From positions 400,943 through 464,942 of the forward strand of contig NZ_KB850053.1 in NCBI RefSeq assembly GCF_000369505.1: a stretch of 64,000 nt of DNA, written 5' to 3'. A program made the position numbers and the translations under genes. This document shows, in pieces, positions 10,125-18,042 of the stretch (positions are counted from its first letter, which is position 1; each line of letters begins with the position of its first letter). The DNA is from Acinetobacter sp. NIPH 298 (lineage in GTDB: Bacteria > Pseudomonadota > Gammaproteobacteria > Pseudomonadales > Moraxellaceae). Under the pieces are notes generated by a model that made no database searches, was not told the DNA's origin, and saw only the letters and a list, made by a program, of their open reading frames with translations.

Positions 10125-11222
10125 TTACAATTTTTTAATCAGATCAACCACATGCTGAGTTGCATTCGGTTGTGCTTGTTGACGTGCTTTAATGGCCATT
10201 TCAGATAAAAGCTGGCGGTTAAGTAAACTCGCCAACAACTCATCTAAAGCTGCTGGCGTCATCTCTGCTTGCTGGCAAATCTTGGCAGCCCCTACATTTG
10301 CGAGGAATTTTGCGTTTGCAGTTTGGTGATCATCTACCGCAATTGGTAAAGGTACAAAAATTGCTGCAAGCCCTGCGGTTGCCACTTCAGTTACCGTTAA
10401 CGCACCTGCTCGGCAAATAATCAGGTCAGCATCACTATAGGCTTTGGCCATATCATGAATAAAGGGTTCAACTGCGACATTCATACTCGCAGGTGCAGCT
10501 TGATAACGATTTCGCGTTGCATCTTGCTGATTTTGACCACACTGATGGAATACATTTAACGGCACATTGAGTTTGATCAAGACTTCAGGCAAACGCTCAT
10601 TTAACGCTTGCGCCCCGAGTGACCCCCCAACAATTAAGATATTCAGCGGTAATTGTTCTTGCTCACGGCTTTGGTAACGCCATGAGGGATTCAAAATGGC
10701 AGTGATTTCAGCTCGCACAGGATTGCCTGTGGTGACCACTTTATCACTGCTTGGAAAAGTATTTGGAAAAGCCTGACAAACTGTTTTGGCAATCCGTGAC
10801 AACTGGGTATTGGTAAAACCAGCAACTGCATTTTGTTCATGGATGAGAATCGGAATACCGAGCAAACGTGCCGCCAAACCACCCGGTCCTGCAACATAAC
10901 CACCAAAACCAGCGACAGCATCAATCTTGAGCTGCTTCATGTAGCGCATTGCGCTTAAAGTTGCTTTTAAAATTTTGAAAGGTGCAGTGAGTTTACGTAA
11001 TAAACCATTGCCACGCACGCCTTGGATATCAATTTGATAAATCGGAATATTTTGATCTTTGAGTAAGCGATTTTCCATACCAGTTGGCGTCGCTAACCAT
11101 GAGACTTGGCAGCCTTCTTGTTGAAGTTGTTTGGCAACAGCAAGCGCAGGAAAAACATGCCCACCCGTACCAGCGGCCATCATCAAGACATGTTTGGGTT
11201 TGTTCTGTGGTGAATTGGTCAC
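10125..11222 (-). CDS. murG: UDP-GlcNAc:undecaprenyl-PP-MurNAc-pentapeptide GlcNAc transferase
   Basis: Membrane-associated glycosyltransferase that makes lipid II from lipid I. The first glycine-rich loop is [17 protein letters not shown]. Later landmarks are [35 protein letters not shown] and the nucleotide-binding region [25 protein letters not shown]. The start codon is GTG at 11222. At 365 residues it is normal for the family. It begins the run murG-murC-ddlB-ftsQA; a 228-bp gap separates it from gshB. Confidence 0.96.
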   Translation of the reverse strand: MTNSPQNKPKHVLMMAAGTGGHVFPALAVAKQLQQEGCQVSWLATPTGMENRLLKDQNIPIYQIDIQGVRGNGLLRKLTAPFKILKATLSAMRYMKQLKIDAVAGFGGYVAGPGGLAARLLGIPILIHEQNAVAGFTNTQLSRIAKTVCQAFPNTFPSSDKVVTTGNPVRAEITAILNPSWRYQSREQEQLPLNILIVGGSLGAQALNERLPEVLIKLNVPLNVFHQCGQNQQDATRNRYQAAPASMNVAVEPFIHDMAKAYSDADLIICRAGALTVTEVATAGLAAIFVPLPIAVDDHQTANAKFLANVGAAKICQQAEMTPAALDELLASLLNRQLLSEMAIKARQQAQPNATQHVVDLIKKL

Positions 11223-11450
11223 GGTCTAATTCTTCAACTCAAAAAAGAAGGTTATCGTCTATTGTTTTCGGCAGTTATTTTAATCCTAAAGTTTCATTCA
11301 CGAAAAGCGAATTTCACTCGTTTACAACAGAAAGCTATACTTTTTGCAATTGTTTGCTAAAAACATGATGATGTCTACATCTAATTGCCCATTTACCGCC
11401 AAATTAACATAAAAAATAAACGGGCAATTCGGTCAAAATTTGATAATAAA

Positions 11451-12395
11451 TTAGTTTGCACGACCCGCTTCTAACACTGCAAATAAATCATCGGCAATTG
11501 AGGTGCCAAATTGTGCATCAATCTCTCGAATACAGGTTGGACTGGTGACATTAATCTCGGTGACATAATTGCCAATCACGTCTAATCCAACGAAAACCAA
11601 ACCTTTTTCACGCAAGAATGGTCCGACCTTAGCCGCGATCATTTTGTCATTTTCACTCAGCGGACGGGCTTGACCTAAACCACCCGCAGCTAAGTTGCCA
11701 CGCACTTCACCATTTTGTGGAATACGCGCCAAGCAATACGGCACTGGCTCACCATTGACCATCAAAATGCGTTTATCCCCTTCCACGATTTCAGGAATAT
11801 AACGCTGCGCCATGATTGGACATGTACCCAGTTCAGTGAGCATTTCTAAAGTTGAACCAATATTCACACCATCTTGATACAAGCGGAAAATCCCTGTACC
11901 ACCCATGCCATCCAATGGTTTTACGATGACATCACCATGTTCTTTGATAAATTCACGAATTAAACTTTGTTGTGAAGTCACCAAGGTCGGCACTTGTAGC
12001 TCAGGGAATTGGGTAGCAAATAGCTTTTCATTACAGTCGCGTAAGGATTGTGGTTTATTGATAATCCACGCCCCTTCTCGCTCTGCCTGTTCCAAGATAT
12101 AAGTGCTATAGACAAAATTCATATCAAACGGTGGGTCTTTACGCATCAACACCACGTCATAAGCAGCAATCGATTCTTTTTGCTTTTCGCCTAACTCATA
12201 ATAATGGTCATAATCTTCAAACACTTTTAACGGCGAAATCAAACCAAAAGCTTTACCTTGATCAATATACAAATCTTGTTGCAATGCATAACCCAACTCA
12301 TGTCCACGACGGCTGGCCGCCCATAACATCGCCATGGTGGAATCTTTTTTTAGATTCACAGTTTCAATTGGGTCCATCACTACAAGTACACGCAT
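11451..12395 (-). CDS. gshB: Glutathione synthetase
   Basis: ATP-grasp enzyme that adds glycine to gamma-glutamylcysteine, the second step of glutathione synthesis. The protein starts MRVLVVMDPIETVNLKKDST, with the family motifs MRKDPPFDMNFVY, VKPLDGMGGTGIFRL and NGEPVPYCLARIP, and ends with NVTSPTCIREIDAQFG. At 314 residues it matches proteobacterial GshB. The partner gshA lies far away at 52990-54567. An inverted repeat with one mismatch (AATTGCCC arms at 11383 and 11422) lies downstream but lacks a T run in the right place. Confidence 0.97.
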   Translation of the reverse strand: MRVLVVMDPIETVNLKKDSTMAMLWAASRRGHELGYALQQDLYIDQGKAFGLISPLKVFEDYDHYYELGEKQKESIAAYDVVLMRKDPPFDMNFVYSTYILEQAEREGAWIINKPQSLRDCNEKLFATQFPELQVPTLVTSQQSLIREFIKEHGDVIVKPLDGMGGTGIFRLYQDGVNIGSTLEMLTELGTCPIMAQRYIPEIVEGDKRILMVNGEPVPYCLARIPQNGEVRGNLAAGGLGQARPLSENDKMIAAKVGPFLREKGLVFVGLDVIGNYVTEINVTSPTCIREIDAQFGTSIADDLFAVLEAGRAN

Positions 12396-12557
12396 AATCT
12401 GACGCTCGTATTTTTAATCTTGGCAAAAGTATAACGAACTTTAATGATGATGTTTAAACAAGTTATGTAATTCTTAATTATAAAAAAATCTATTTTATTC
12501 AGTCTTCTACAACGATCTATATATCAGGTCTGAATTGATCATTGATTAAAAATCAGA

Positions 12558-12592
12558 AAATTACTGGTAGATGATTTCAACACCAGTAATTT
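12558..12592 (-). terminator. Terminator after the glutathione peroxidase gene
   Basis: A perfect 11-bp stem (AAATTACTGGT / ACCAGTAATTT) with a 13-nt loop lies 26 bp past the stop. The minus strand continues TTTTCTGATTTTT. Confidence 0.72.
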
Positions 12593-12617
12593 CCAAATCA
12601 TCAACACTTTATACAAC

Positions 12618-13100
12618 TTATGCCAAAAGTTTTTGAATATCTTTCGCAATTTTTTCTGGTTTTGTCGTTGGAGAGTAACGTTTGATTACTTCGCCATTTT
12701 GATTGATCAAGAACTTGGTGAAATTCCATTTAATGCTTGCACTGCCTAAAATGCCTTTCGCTTCCGAAGTTAAGTATTGATACAAAGGATGTGCAGTTGG
12801 TCCATTCACGTCAACTTTGGCAAACATCGGAAATGATACGCCATAGTTACGCTGACAGAAGCTGCCAATTTCTTCATTGCTTGATGGGTCTTGATTAGCA
12901 AACTGGTTACATGGAAAGCCTAAAATCACCAAACCTTGTTGTTGATAATCTTGATATAGCTTTTCAAGTCCCTCAAATTGTGGGGTTAAGCCACACTGAC
13001 TTGCAGTGTTCACCACCAATAAAACTTTGCCTTGATAGTCTGCAAGGTTCTTTTGCTCGCCTTCTAACAATTCTGCCTGAAAATCATAAATTGTGGTCAT
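12618..13100 (-). CDS. Glutathione peroxidase (BtuE/Gpx family, Cys type)
   Basis: Thiol peroxidase that reduces hydrogen peroxide or organic hydroperoxides with glutathione or thioredoxin as donor. The catalytic tetrad is visible: Cys in [15 protein letters not shown], Gln in [13 protein letters not shown], and Trp plus Asn in KWNFTKFLI. It is the Cys form, not a selenoprotein. At 160 residues with no signal peptide it should be cytoplasmic. It is transcribed divergently from an OhrR-type repressor gene across an intergenic region that contains palindromic sites, which suggests peroxide-responsive control. Confidence 0.93.
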   Translation of the reverse strand: MTTIYDFQAELLEGEQKNLADYQGKVLLVVNTASQCGLTPQFEGLEKLYQDYQQQGLVILGFPCNQFANQDPSSNEEIGSFCQRNYGVSFPMFAKVDVNGPTAHPLYQYLTSEAKGILGSASIKWNFTKFLINQNGEVIKRYSPTTKPEKIAKDIQKLLA

Positions 13101-13176
13101 ACAACATCTCGCTCTAATTCAATCAATCTTATTTACCTAATCGCTGTTTGCATCTGTTCAGCTGTGGATATTAATA

Positions 13177-13216
13177 TTGCACACAACTATCTTGTATGCA
13201 AGTTAATTATGCACAA
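13177..13216. promoter_or_regulatory. Candidate OhrR/MarR operator cluster between gpx and ohrR
   Basis: The inverted repeat TTGCACACAA (13177-13186) / TTGTATGCAA (13192-13201) has one mismatch and a 5-bp spacer. A third related half-site, TTATGCACAA, lies at 13207-13216. The position between the divergent peroxidase and regulator genes fits autoregulation by the MarR-type protein. Inferred from symmetry and position only. Confidence 0.5.
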
Positions 13217-13279
13217 TATACTTTTATGCCTTTTCAAACTATACTGTCACCTAGCAAAAACGATGTTGAGGAGCGAAGC

Positions 13280-13732
13280 ATGACTGAAATTTCTTACTTG
13301 GATAATCAAGTGTGTTTTGCAATGTATTCCGCGACCAATGCAATGATTCGTCAATATCGTCCCTTACTTCAGGAATACGATCTGACCTACCCGCAATTCA
13401 TTGTGTTGCTGACTTTGTACGAAAAGGACGATGTGACTTTGTCTGAAATTGGACAAAAGACCTTTTTTGATTCAGGAACCCTCACGCCAATTATTAAAAA
13501 ACTTGAAGAAAAACAGTTTTTAAAGCGTGTTGCGGTGAAAGAAGATGAGCGGATGAAAAAAGTGATCTTGCTTGAAAAGGCACTTGCTGCAAAAGATGAA
13601 ATTACGTTAATTCCTTTTAAACTCGCCTGCTCTTTGGGTGTTGATCCGAATGATTTGGTGGCGATCCATAATCTATGCCATCGTTTTTTAAAGGGTTTGG
13701 AAAATTCTAAACTTGAAAGTTTGAGTGAGTAA
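13280..13732 (+). CDS. MarR-family regulator, OhrR-like organic hydroperoxide sensor
   Basis: Winged-helix repressor of 150 residues. The start at 13280 was chosen because GAGGAG lies 6 nt upstream and the protein then begins MTEISYLDNQVCFAMYSATN. The N-terminal DNQVCFAMYSA motif carries the Cys that OhrR proteins oxidise to sense organic peroxides. The recognition part runs through DVTLSEIGQKTFFDSGTLTP and a wing with KEDERMKKV. An ohr peroxidase gene is not visible; the divergent glutathione peroxidase is the likely target. The following DUF3565 gene starts on the base after this stop, so the two are co-transcribed. Confidence 0.85.
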   Translation: MTEISYLDNQVCFAMYSATNAMIRQYRPLLQEYDLTYPQFIVLLTLYEKDDVTLSEIGQKTFFDSGTLTPIIKKLEEKQFLKRVAVKEDERMKKVILLEKALAAKDEITLIPFKLACSLGVDPNDLVAIHNLCHRFLKGLENSKLESLSE

Positions 13733-13900
13733 ATGCAACAAGCCATTGTTGGATTTCACCTCGATGATGAGAATCATTGGATTGCTGATCTCGCATGTGG
13801 TCATACGCAGCATGTGCGCCATGATCCACCGTGGCAAAATCGCCCTTGGGTTTTGACGGGGCAAGGGCGTAAGGAAAAGTTAGGTGTGATGTTGGACTAA
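13733..13900 (+). CDS. DUF3565 family small protein, 55 residues
   Basis: A short gene starting directly after the ohrR TAA. The protein begins MQQAIVGFHLDDENHWIADL and continues with CGHTQHVRHDPPWQNRPWV and LTGQGRKEKLGVMLD. The CGHxQHxRHxPP core is the hallmark of DUF3565. Many family members end with a second cysteine pair a few residues later; here the frame stops at LGVMLD, so that part is missing, either as a natural short form or as a truncation. The Cys and His residues suggest metal binding. Function is unknown in the family. Abutting ohrR suggests expression under peroxide stress. Confidence 0.78.
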   Translation: MQQAIVGFHLDDENHWIADLACGHTQHVRHDPPWQNRPWVLTGQGRKEKLGVMLD

Positions 13901-14012
13901 GAAGTGTGAGGAGATAAAATTTGAATAAGAGTTTTTATGTTAAATAAGATTTTAGAAAAGCGCCTAAAATAATGGTTATTTAATTTTTTAGAACGCTTTC
14001 TAAATAGATTTA

Positions 14013-14741
14013 CTATTTTCGTAAAGGTAGAATTAAATTAAATGATGTATTATGGAGCTTAGTTAATTCCTCTGTCCACTTAGCTTCCTCAATAAACCTT
14101 TGCTTAAGTAGACTATATTCTCTTGTATTGTGAATTATGGTAGCAACAAAAGCAGAGTATGGTCTATCAGGTTGAGCAGCAAGTAAAACAGCTCGTAATT
14201 TTCGTCGTTTATGACCATCTAATTGAGATAATTTGGAAAATTCTCGGGACATTTGTATTAAATCATTTTTAACAATACCTGCGACTTTACACCTTTTTAG
14301 GAACAAGACTTCATCATTTAGATTAAGAGTACTTTCTGTATTTTCTCCTAATTCTGTTTTGCCGAAAATATAAAAATGATCAAAATAGAAGTCTTCTCTG
14401 GGATCTTTATCAAATGGGTTGATAATAGGATTAGCTAAAATATCATCATCATTTTTTGTACCATTACATCGCTTGCATGATGGCAATAGATTATTCCAAA
14501 TAACAACTAAATCTTCATATTTTGATTTTGGAAGAAAATGCTCAACCTCCATATATATACTTGGTGAATTTAGGTCAGTCTCACAATATGCACATTTATG
14601 TGAAGTGCTTTCAGATAAAGGGGTTTTAATTTGATCTTTATTCCATACAGATTTTCCATTTTCTTTATATTCTTGTGTAAGCGCTTCAACTTTCGCATCA
14701 GTTAAATATGATGGCTTATTACCTCTTTCCAACTTGATCAT
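14013..14741 (-). CDS. ptuB: Septu defence HNH nuclease PtuB
   Basis: A 242-residue HNH endonuclease of the TIGR02646 type. The zinc and nuclease core is visible: CAYCETDLN at about residue 50, MEVEHFLPKSKYEDL with the catalytic His, then LLPSCKRCNGTKND. The C-terminal half is helical without a recognised domain. It starts 3 bp after the stop of an AAA15-type ATPase gene, the ptuA-ptuB arrangement of type I Septu anti-phage systems, where ATPase and nuclease form a complex that degrades DNA on infection. Septu-like pairs also serve as effectors of some retrons, but no reverse transcriptase is present here. The region is markedly AT-rich, consistent with acquisition. Confidence 0.8.
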   Translation of the reverse strand: MIKLERGNKPSYLTDAKVEALTQEYKENGKSVWNKDQIKTPLSESTSHKCAYCETDLNSPSIYMEVEHFLPKSKYEDLVVIWNNLLPSCKRCNGTKNDDDILANPIINPFDKDPREDFYFDHFYIFGKTELGENTESTLNLNDEVLFLKRCKVAGIVKNDLIQMSREFSKLSQLDGHKRRKLRAVLLAAQPDRPYSAFVATIIHNTREYSLLKQRFIEEAKWTEELTKLHNTSFNLILPLRK

Positions 14742-14744
14742 GGA

Positions 14745-15917
14745 TTATTCTCCAATACTATCAAGCTGCATTTGATAAATTGTCTTTAACTCATTATTCG
14801 GATGTAACATTTTCTCAAGTTTATCAAAAGCAATTTCAGCATCCGCTCTATTACGATTTTTAAAGGCTAGTAAAAATTCATTTCTGATAACTTCGTATTT
14901 TTCTGTACGAAGGTCGTTCATTCCCATAACATCTCTAAGAACTTCTTCAACCGTCCACCCCTGATAACCATATTCAGAATTTGGAAGTTCTCGTTGTAAC
15001 ACTCGATCATCTTTCCTTTCGAGTGCAATTACCTCCCCTTGATTCGCTGTCTGAACCACATGAGGACTATGAGTCGTAATAAAGAACTGAGCTAAAGGAA
15101 ATGTTTCTTTCAATATAGAACAAGCCTTACCTTGCCATTCAGGATGCAAATGTAGTTCAATTTCATCAATTTCAATTATTCCATCAAATTGATCTGCATG
15201 TAAAAATGGATTTTTAAACCGTAATTCAATTTCTTTAATAATTCCAAAAACAATAGAAATTATTGATTTAAATCCAGAAGATAAATATTCGTAATAAATT
15301 TCACCACTTGGTGTATTAATCATAATTTCATTTTCATTTGGATCTACTCTACTGAAACTGAAATTTTTATTCAGAATTGAGAAACAACGCTTGGAAAGTT
15401 CAAAATTATGGATTTGTTCAGATTGCAGAGCACCTGGGTGAGCTGAGTATAAATGTCTATGTAAAAACCAACTCTTGATATCATGGTACCCAATACCACT
15501 CATTGATTGATGTGCTGTGTGACCATCATCTTTCAGCTCATCTTTATTAATAGAACTTAACATTTGATAATTAAATGTTCTATCTACTTTCAATAAAATT
15601 AATTTTTTTGAATAGTGTCCAAAACCACTAATATAGCTATTTTCATTTGGTTTATGTTTATCAATATAAAGCTGTACTGCATGCGGGTGTTCTGTATCAT
15701 CTAAGATATTTGATCTTATAGTTCCTTTTTCAGATTGAACATTTTTTTTAAGCACATATGTATGTTGGTTTGTAAAAACATGACCAATACTATCTATTAA
15801 TGTAGTTTTACCTACACCATTTTCGCCACAAATAATGTTCATTTGTTTATTTATATTTTCAAGCTTAAGATGTTGTATGCCTCCAACATTTTCTAATTCG
15901 ATTGTTTTAATTTTCAC
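14745..15917 (-). CDS. ptuA: Septu defence ATPase PtuA (AAA/OLD-like)
   Basis: A 390-residue RecF/SMC-like ATPase. Walker A is GENGVGKT at residues 31-38. An ABC-like signature region lies around EYLSSGFKSIISIVFG, Walker B is EIDEIELHLHPEWQ, and the switch His is in FFITTHSPHVVQ. These features mark AAA15/OLD-type ATPases of defence systems. The start is GTG; a stop two codons upstream rules out longer frames, and no strong ribosome site is visible. With the downstream HNH nuclease it forms a Septu operon. The short length compared with PtuA proteins of 450-600 residues suggests a compact coiled-coil arm. Confidence 0.8.
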   Translation of the reverse strand: MKIKTIELENVGGIQHLKLENINKQMNIICGENGVGKTTLIDSIGHVFTNQHTYVLKKNVQSEKGTIRSNILDDTEHPHAVQLYIDKHKPNENSYISGFGHYSKKLILLKVDRTFNYQMLSSINKDELKDDGHTAHQSMSGIGYHDIKSWFLHRHLYSAHPGALQSEQIHNFELSKRCFSILNKNFSFSRVDPNENEIMINTPSGEIYYEYLSSGFKSIISIVFGIIKEIELRFKNPFLHADQFDGIIEIDEIELHLHPEWQGKACSILKETFPLAQFFITTHSPHVVQTANQGEVIALERKDDRVLQRELPNSEYGYQGWTVEEVLRDVMGMNDLRTEKYEVIRNEFLLAFKNRNRADAEIAFDKLEKMLHPNNELKTIYQMQLDSIGE

Positions 15918-16249
15918 TATTTAAACCATAATATTTTAGATAGATATATCTTACACTTACTATAATTTTAATAAAATATAAATTAGTAAAATTCATTAAA
16001 TTACTCTAGTAAGTCATTTTAAATTTTAAGAGTTTTTTTAAAATTAACATAATACGCCTTATGCGAAACACATGAACTTTTCTTTTTATCATCAATATTT
16101 TATCTAAATCCGTTCTAGGTTTCAGCACACTGGAACGGCTTTTTTGTGACTTTTCATGTTCCACGCTTATTTTTCAATCATTATTTCCAACAATTGATTA
16201 GAAATACTTAAAAGAGGCAACCTTATGCCCTTTTTTGTTCTCCAAGAAT
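15918..16249. other. AT-rich intergenic stretch upstream of ptuA
   Basis: 332 bp with no convincing ORF. It should hold the ptuA promoter on the minus strand (a TATAGT-like segment near 15955) and, near its right end, a hairpin terminator on the plus strand at 16110-16146. No plus-strand gene is seen to feed that terminator. No retron-type foldback or CRISPR-like repeat was found. Confidence 0.5.
16110..16146 (+). terminator. Plus-strand intrinsic terminator with no obvious gene
   Basis: CCGTTCTAG pairs with CTGGAACGG (one G-T wobble) around an 11-nt loop, followed by CTTTTTTG. It is well formed on the plus strand only. All nearby genes are on the minus strand, so it may end an unrecognised small RNA or be left from a gene lost when the island formed. 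Confidence 0.6.
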
Positions 16250-16552
16250 TTAAACATTAAATCCGATATGTTTTCCTGTAGGAAGCTCCACATCGATACG
16301 AAGCTTTCCGCCCATCGCTTCTACATATTTTTTCATGGTTGAAATCTTTAAATCATTACCTCGATTTTCAATCGCTGAAAGTGAAGGCTGTTTGATCCCA
16401 AGCGTTTCAGCCAGTTCTTTTTGAGAAATCTCTAACTCTTCACGAATAAGATAAAGCTGAGTTTCTAAAAGCAATTCATCTGCCATTTCTTGAATACGAG
16501 CTTGACTCTCTGGAGAACGACTAGCCAGTAATTCTTGTAAGGTCTTAGCCAT
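16250..16552 (-). CDS. higA: HigA-type antitoxin, XRE helix-turn-helix
   Basis: A 100-residue protein with a lambda-repressor-type HTH (ELEISQKELAETLGIKQPS, then LSAIENRGNDLKISTMKKY) in its middle and C-terminal part. Its start overlaps the end of the toxin gene by 8 bp, toxin first, as in higBA operons. The antitoxin should bind the toxin and repress the shared promoter upstream of 16901. The N-terminal helix (MAKTLQELLASRSPESQARI) is the likely toxin-binding part. The gene symbol rests on architecture, not sequence identity. Confidence 0.8.
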   Translation of the reverse strand: MAKTLQELLASRSPESQARIQEMADELLLETQLYLIREELEISQKELAETLGIKQPSLSAIENRGNDLKISTMKKYVEAMGGKLRIDVELPTGKHIGFNV

Positions 16553-16901
16553 TAGATTGATCTCCTAAAGTTGAGAGATGCAGTTCATATTGCTCATCTG
16601 CAACTGCCAGCATCTCTGTATAAAAACGCTTCTTACCACTTTTATCACCAATACACAGCACAATCGCTTGTCGAAATGGATCAAATACAAAAAAAGCTCT
16701 TAGAGGCTTACCTCGATGTTGAACACGTAGCTCTTTCATATTTGTAAATTTTGAGTCATATACAGTATCAACCATAGGACGACCTAAACTCGGTCCCTGC
16801 TGTTGTAGAACAACTAAAGCTGCTAAGACTTTTTCTTGTGTGGATTCATCCTGCCGTTCAAGCCATTCATTAAACAAGTCTGTCGTAATGACTGTCCACA
16901 T
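16545..16901 (-). CDS. higB: HigB/RelE-ParE superfamily toxin
   Basis: A 118-residue protein of the phage Gp49-like/HigB group: MWTVITTDLFNEWLERQ, a beta core with MKELRVQHRGKPLRAFFVF, then AIVLCIGDKSGKKRFYTEML. HigB toxins cleave mRNA on the ribosome. The basic residues in the ELRV..RGKPLRAFF strand and the GDKSGKKRFY segment match the catalytic surface of this family. It overlaps the antitoxin gene by 8 bp and lies next to the Septu operon, a common position for stabilising modules in defence islands. Confidence 0.82.
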   Translation of the reverse strand: MWTVITTDLFNEWLERQDESTQEKVLAALVVLQQQGPSLGRPMVDTVYDSKFTNMKELRVQHRGKPLRAFFVFDPFRQAIVLCIGDKSGKKRFYTEMLAVADEQYELHLSTLGDQSNG

Positions 16902-17093
16902 ATCACAACCAAAATATAGACTACAATCTATATCTTATAACAAATAGAATAGATTCGCAATAGAGAACATTAGAACAAAAACCACATCATATTTCTCATG
17001 AGTCATAATCCACATTTAGCAGATCAAATAATCCTTGACCTCAAGCTAAGTTGAGCTTTTATAGTTGCATAATAATCTTGAATACATGGAAAG

Positions 17094-17816
17094 ATGATGA
17101 GCGGTTCGAATAAAACATTTCTCATATACGGTGTTAGTAAAGGACTAGGAAAAGCCATTGTTCAAACTGTACCAAGGTCAACAGATACCATCTATGGCGT
17201 ATCTCGCACCCAACCACGAGAAATTTTTAACTTAAACTGGATCTGTACTGATCTATCCAAATCTGAACAAGCTGTAAGTGACGTAAAAACAGCAATTGGA
17301 CAGCAAAAAGTTGATGTGCTGATTTACAACGTAGGCATTTGGGAACAACAGGCATTTAGCGAAAATTATAATTTTGCAGACGTTTCTGCTGCTGAAATCA
17401 GCCAAATCATTAATACCAATATCATCACCTGTATCCAATCCATTCAATCATTACTTGAAAATCTAAAGCGCTCTGACAATGCCAAAATTATTCTGATCGG
17501 TTCAACTTGGGGTGTTGATAACCATAATGGTAAAGAACTTGTTTTCTCGGCAACCAAATTTGCATTAAGAGGTATTGCACAATCCCTCAGAGAAATCTTA
17601 CGTGAACATTTAATTGGAGTGAGTGTGCTTAATCTAGGCTACCTTGCCAGTGAATATGAGATTGAAAAACCTGTTGAAGAAATTTTAGAAGAAACGGAAT
17701 ATTCCTTAATTCCTTTGGCAGATGTTCTTCATGCAATTAATTTTATTATTTCAACCAGTAAGGCTGCCTGTGTAAAGGAAATACTTATGCCTGCAATGTT
17801 AGATCAGAATGTTTAG
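17094..17816 (+). CDS. SDR-family protein lacking the catalytic tyrosine
   Basis: A 240-residue short-chain dehydrogenase fold. The nucleotide loop is YGVSKGLGKAI near residue 13, the NNAG-like segment is YNVGIWE, and the serine strand is IILIGSTWG. The active-site YxxxK motif reads FSATKFALRG: Phe (codon TTC at 17544-17546) replaces the usual Tyr while Lys is kept. Reductase activity by the standard mechanism is therefore doubtful; it may be a binding or regulatory protein, or catalyse something unusual. It stands alone between higBA and the acetyltransferase remnant. Two ATGs are adjacent at 17094 and 17097; either could be the start. Confidence 0.8.
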   Translation: MMSGSNKTFLIYGVSKGLGKAIVQTVPRSTDTIYGVSRTQPREIFNLNWICTDLSKSEQAVSDVKTAIGQQKVDVLIYNVGIWEQQAFSENYNFADVSAAEISQIINTNIITCIQSIQSLLENLKRSDNAKIILIGSTWGVDNHNGKELVFSATKFALRGIAQSLREILREHLIGVSVLNLGYLASEYEIEKPVEEILEETEYSLIPLADVLHAINFIISTSKAACVKEILMPAMLDQNV

Positions 17817-17831
17817 TTTTTTATGAGTACG

Positions 17832-17930
17832 CTAAATGCCCCCATAAGATGAGCCGACACATTCAAAAACCATTTGTCGGCAGAGTTCTACTGCAGGGTC
17901 GTTATCTGCATCGACAATTAGGTGCGAATA
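17832..17930 (-). pseudogene. Remnant of a GNAT acetyltransferase C-terminus
   Basis: The minus strand reads YSHLIVDADNDPAVELCRQM, then VFECVGSSYGGI and a stop at 17832. The pattern (V-x-A-x-N-x-PA-x-xL-x5-F-x-x-VG) matches the final acetyl-CoA-binding part of GNAT enzymes. A stop lies three codons upstream of this stretch, and no start codon or N-terminal half is present. This looks like a decayed gene end left in the island. Assigned from motif resemblance only. Confidence 0.45.
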
Positions 17931-18042
17931 CTCTCCCCTTTAGTTAAGCGTACAAATATTAATAATGATGTTACATCATTAAAAGGTAAATTAAGGTTTA
18001 GTTTTAAGTCGAAACTATACAAATACCCAAGGAAACATAGAT

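Noticed and set aside
11383..11429. AATTGCCC inverted repeat after gshB as a terminator
   Set aside because: Arms match with one mismatch but the loop is over 20 nt and the T-rich part is in the loop, not after the stem.
14013..16249. Retron with PtuAB-type effector
   Set aside because: No reverse transcriptase motif (YxDD) on either strand nearby and no msr/msd-like foldback, so a stand-alone Septu system is the better call.
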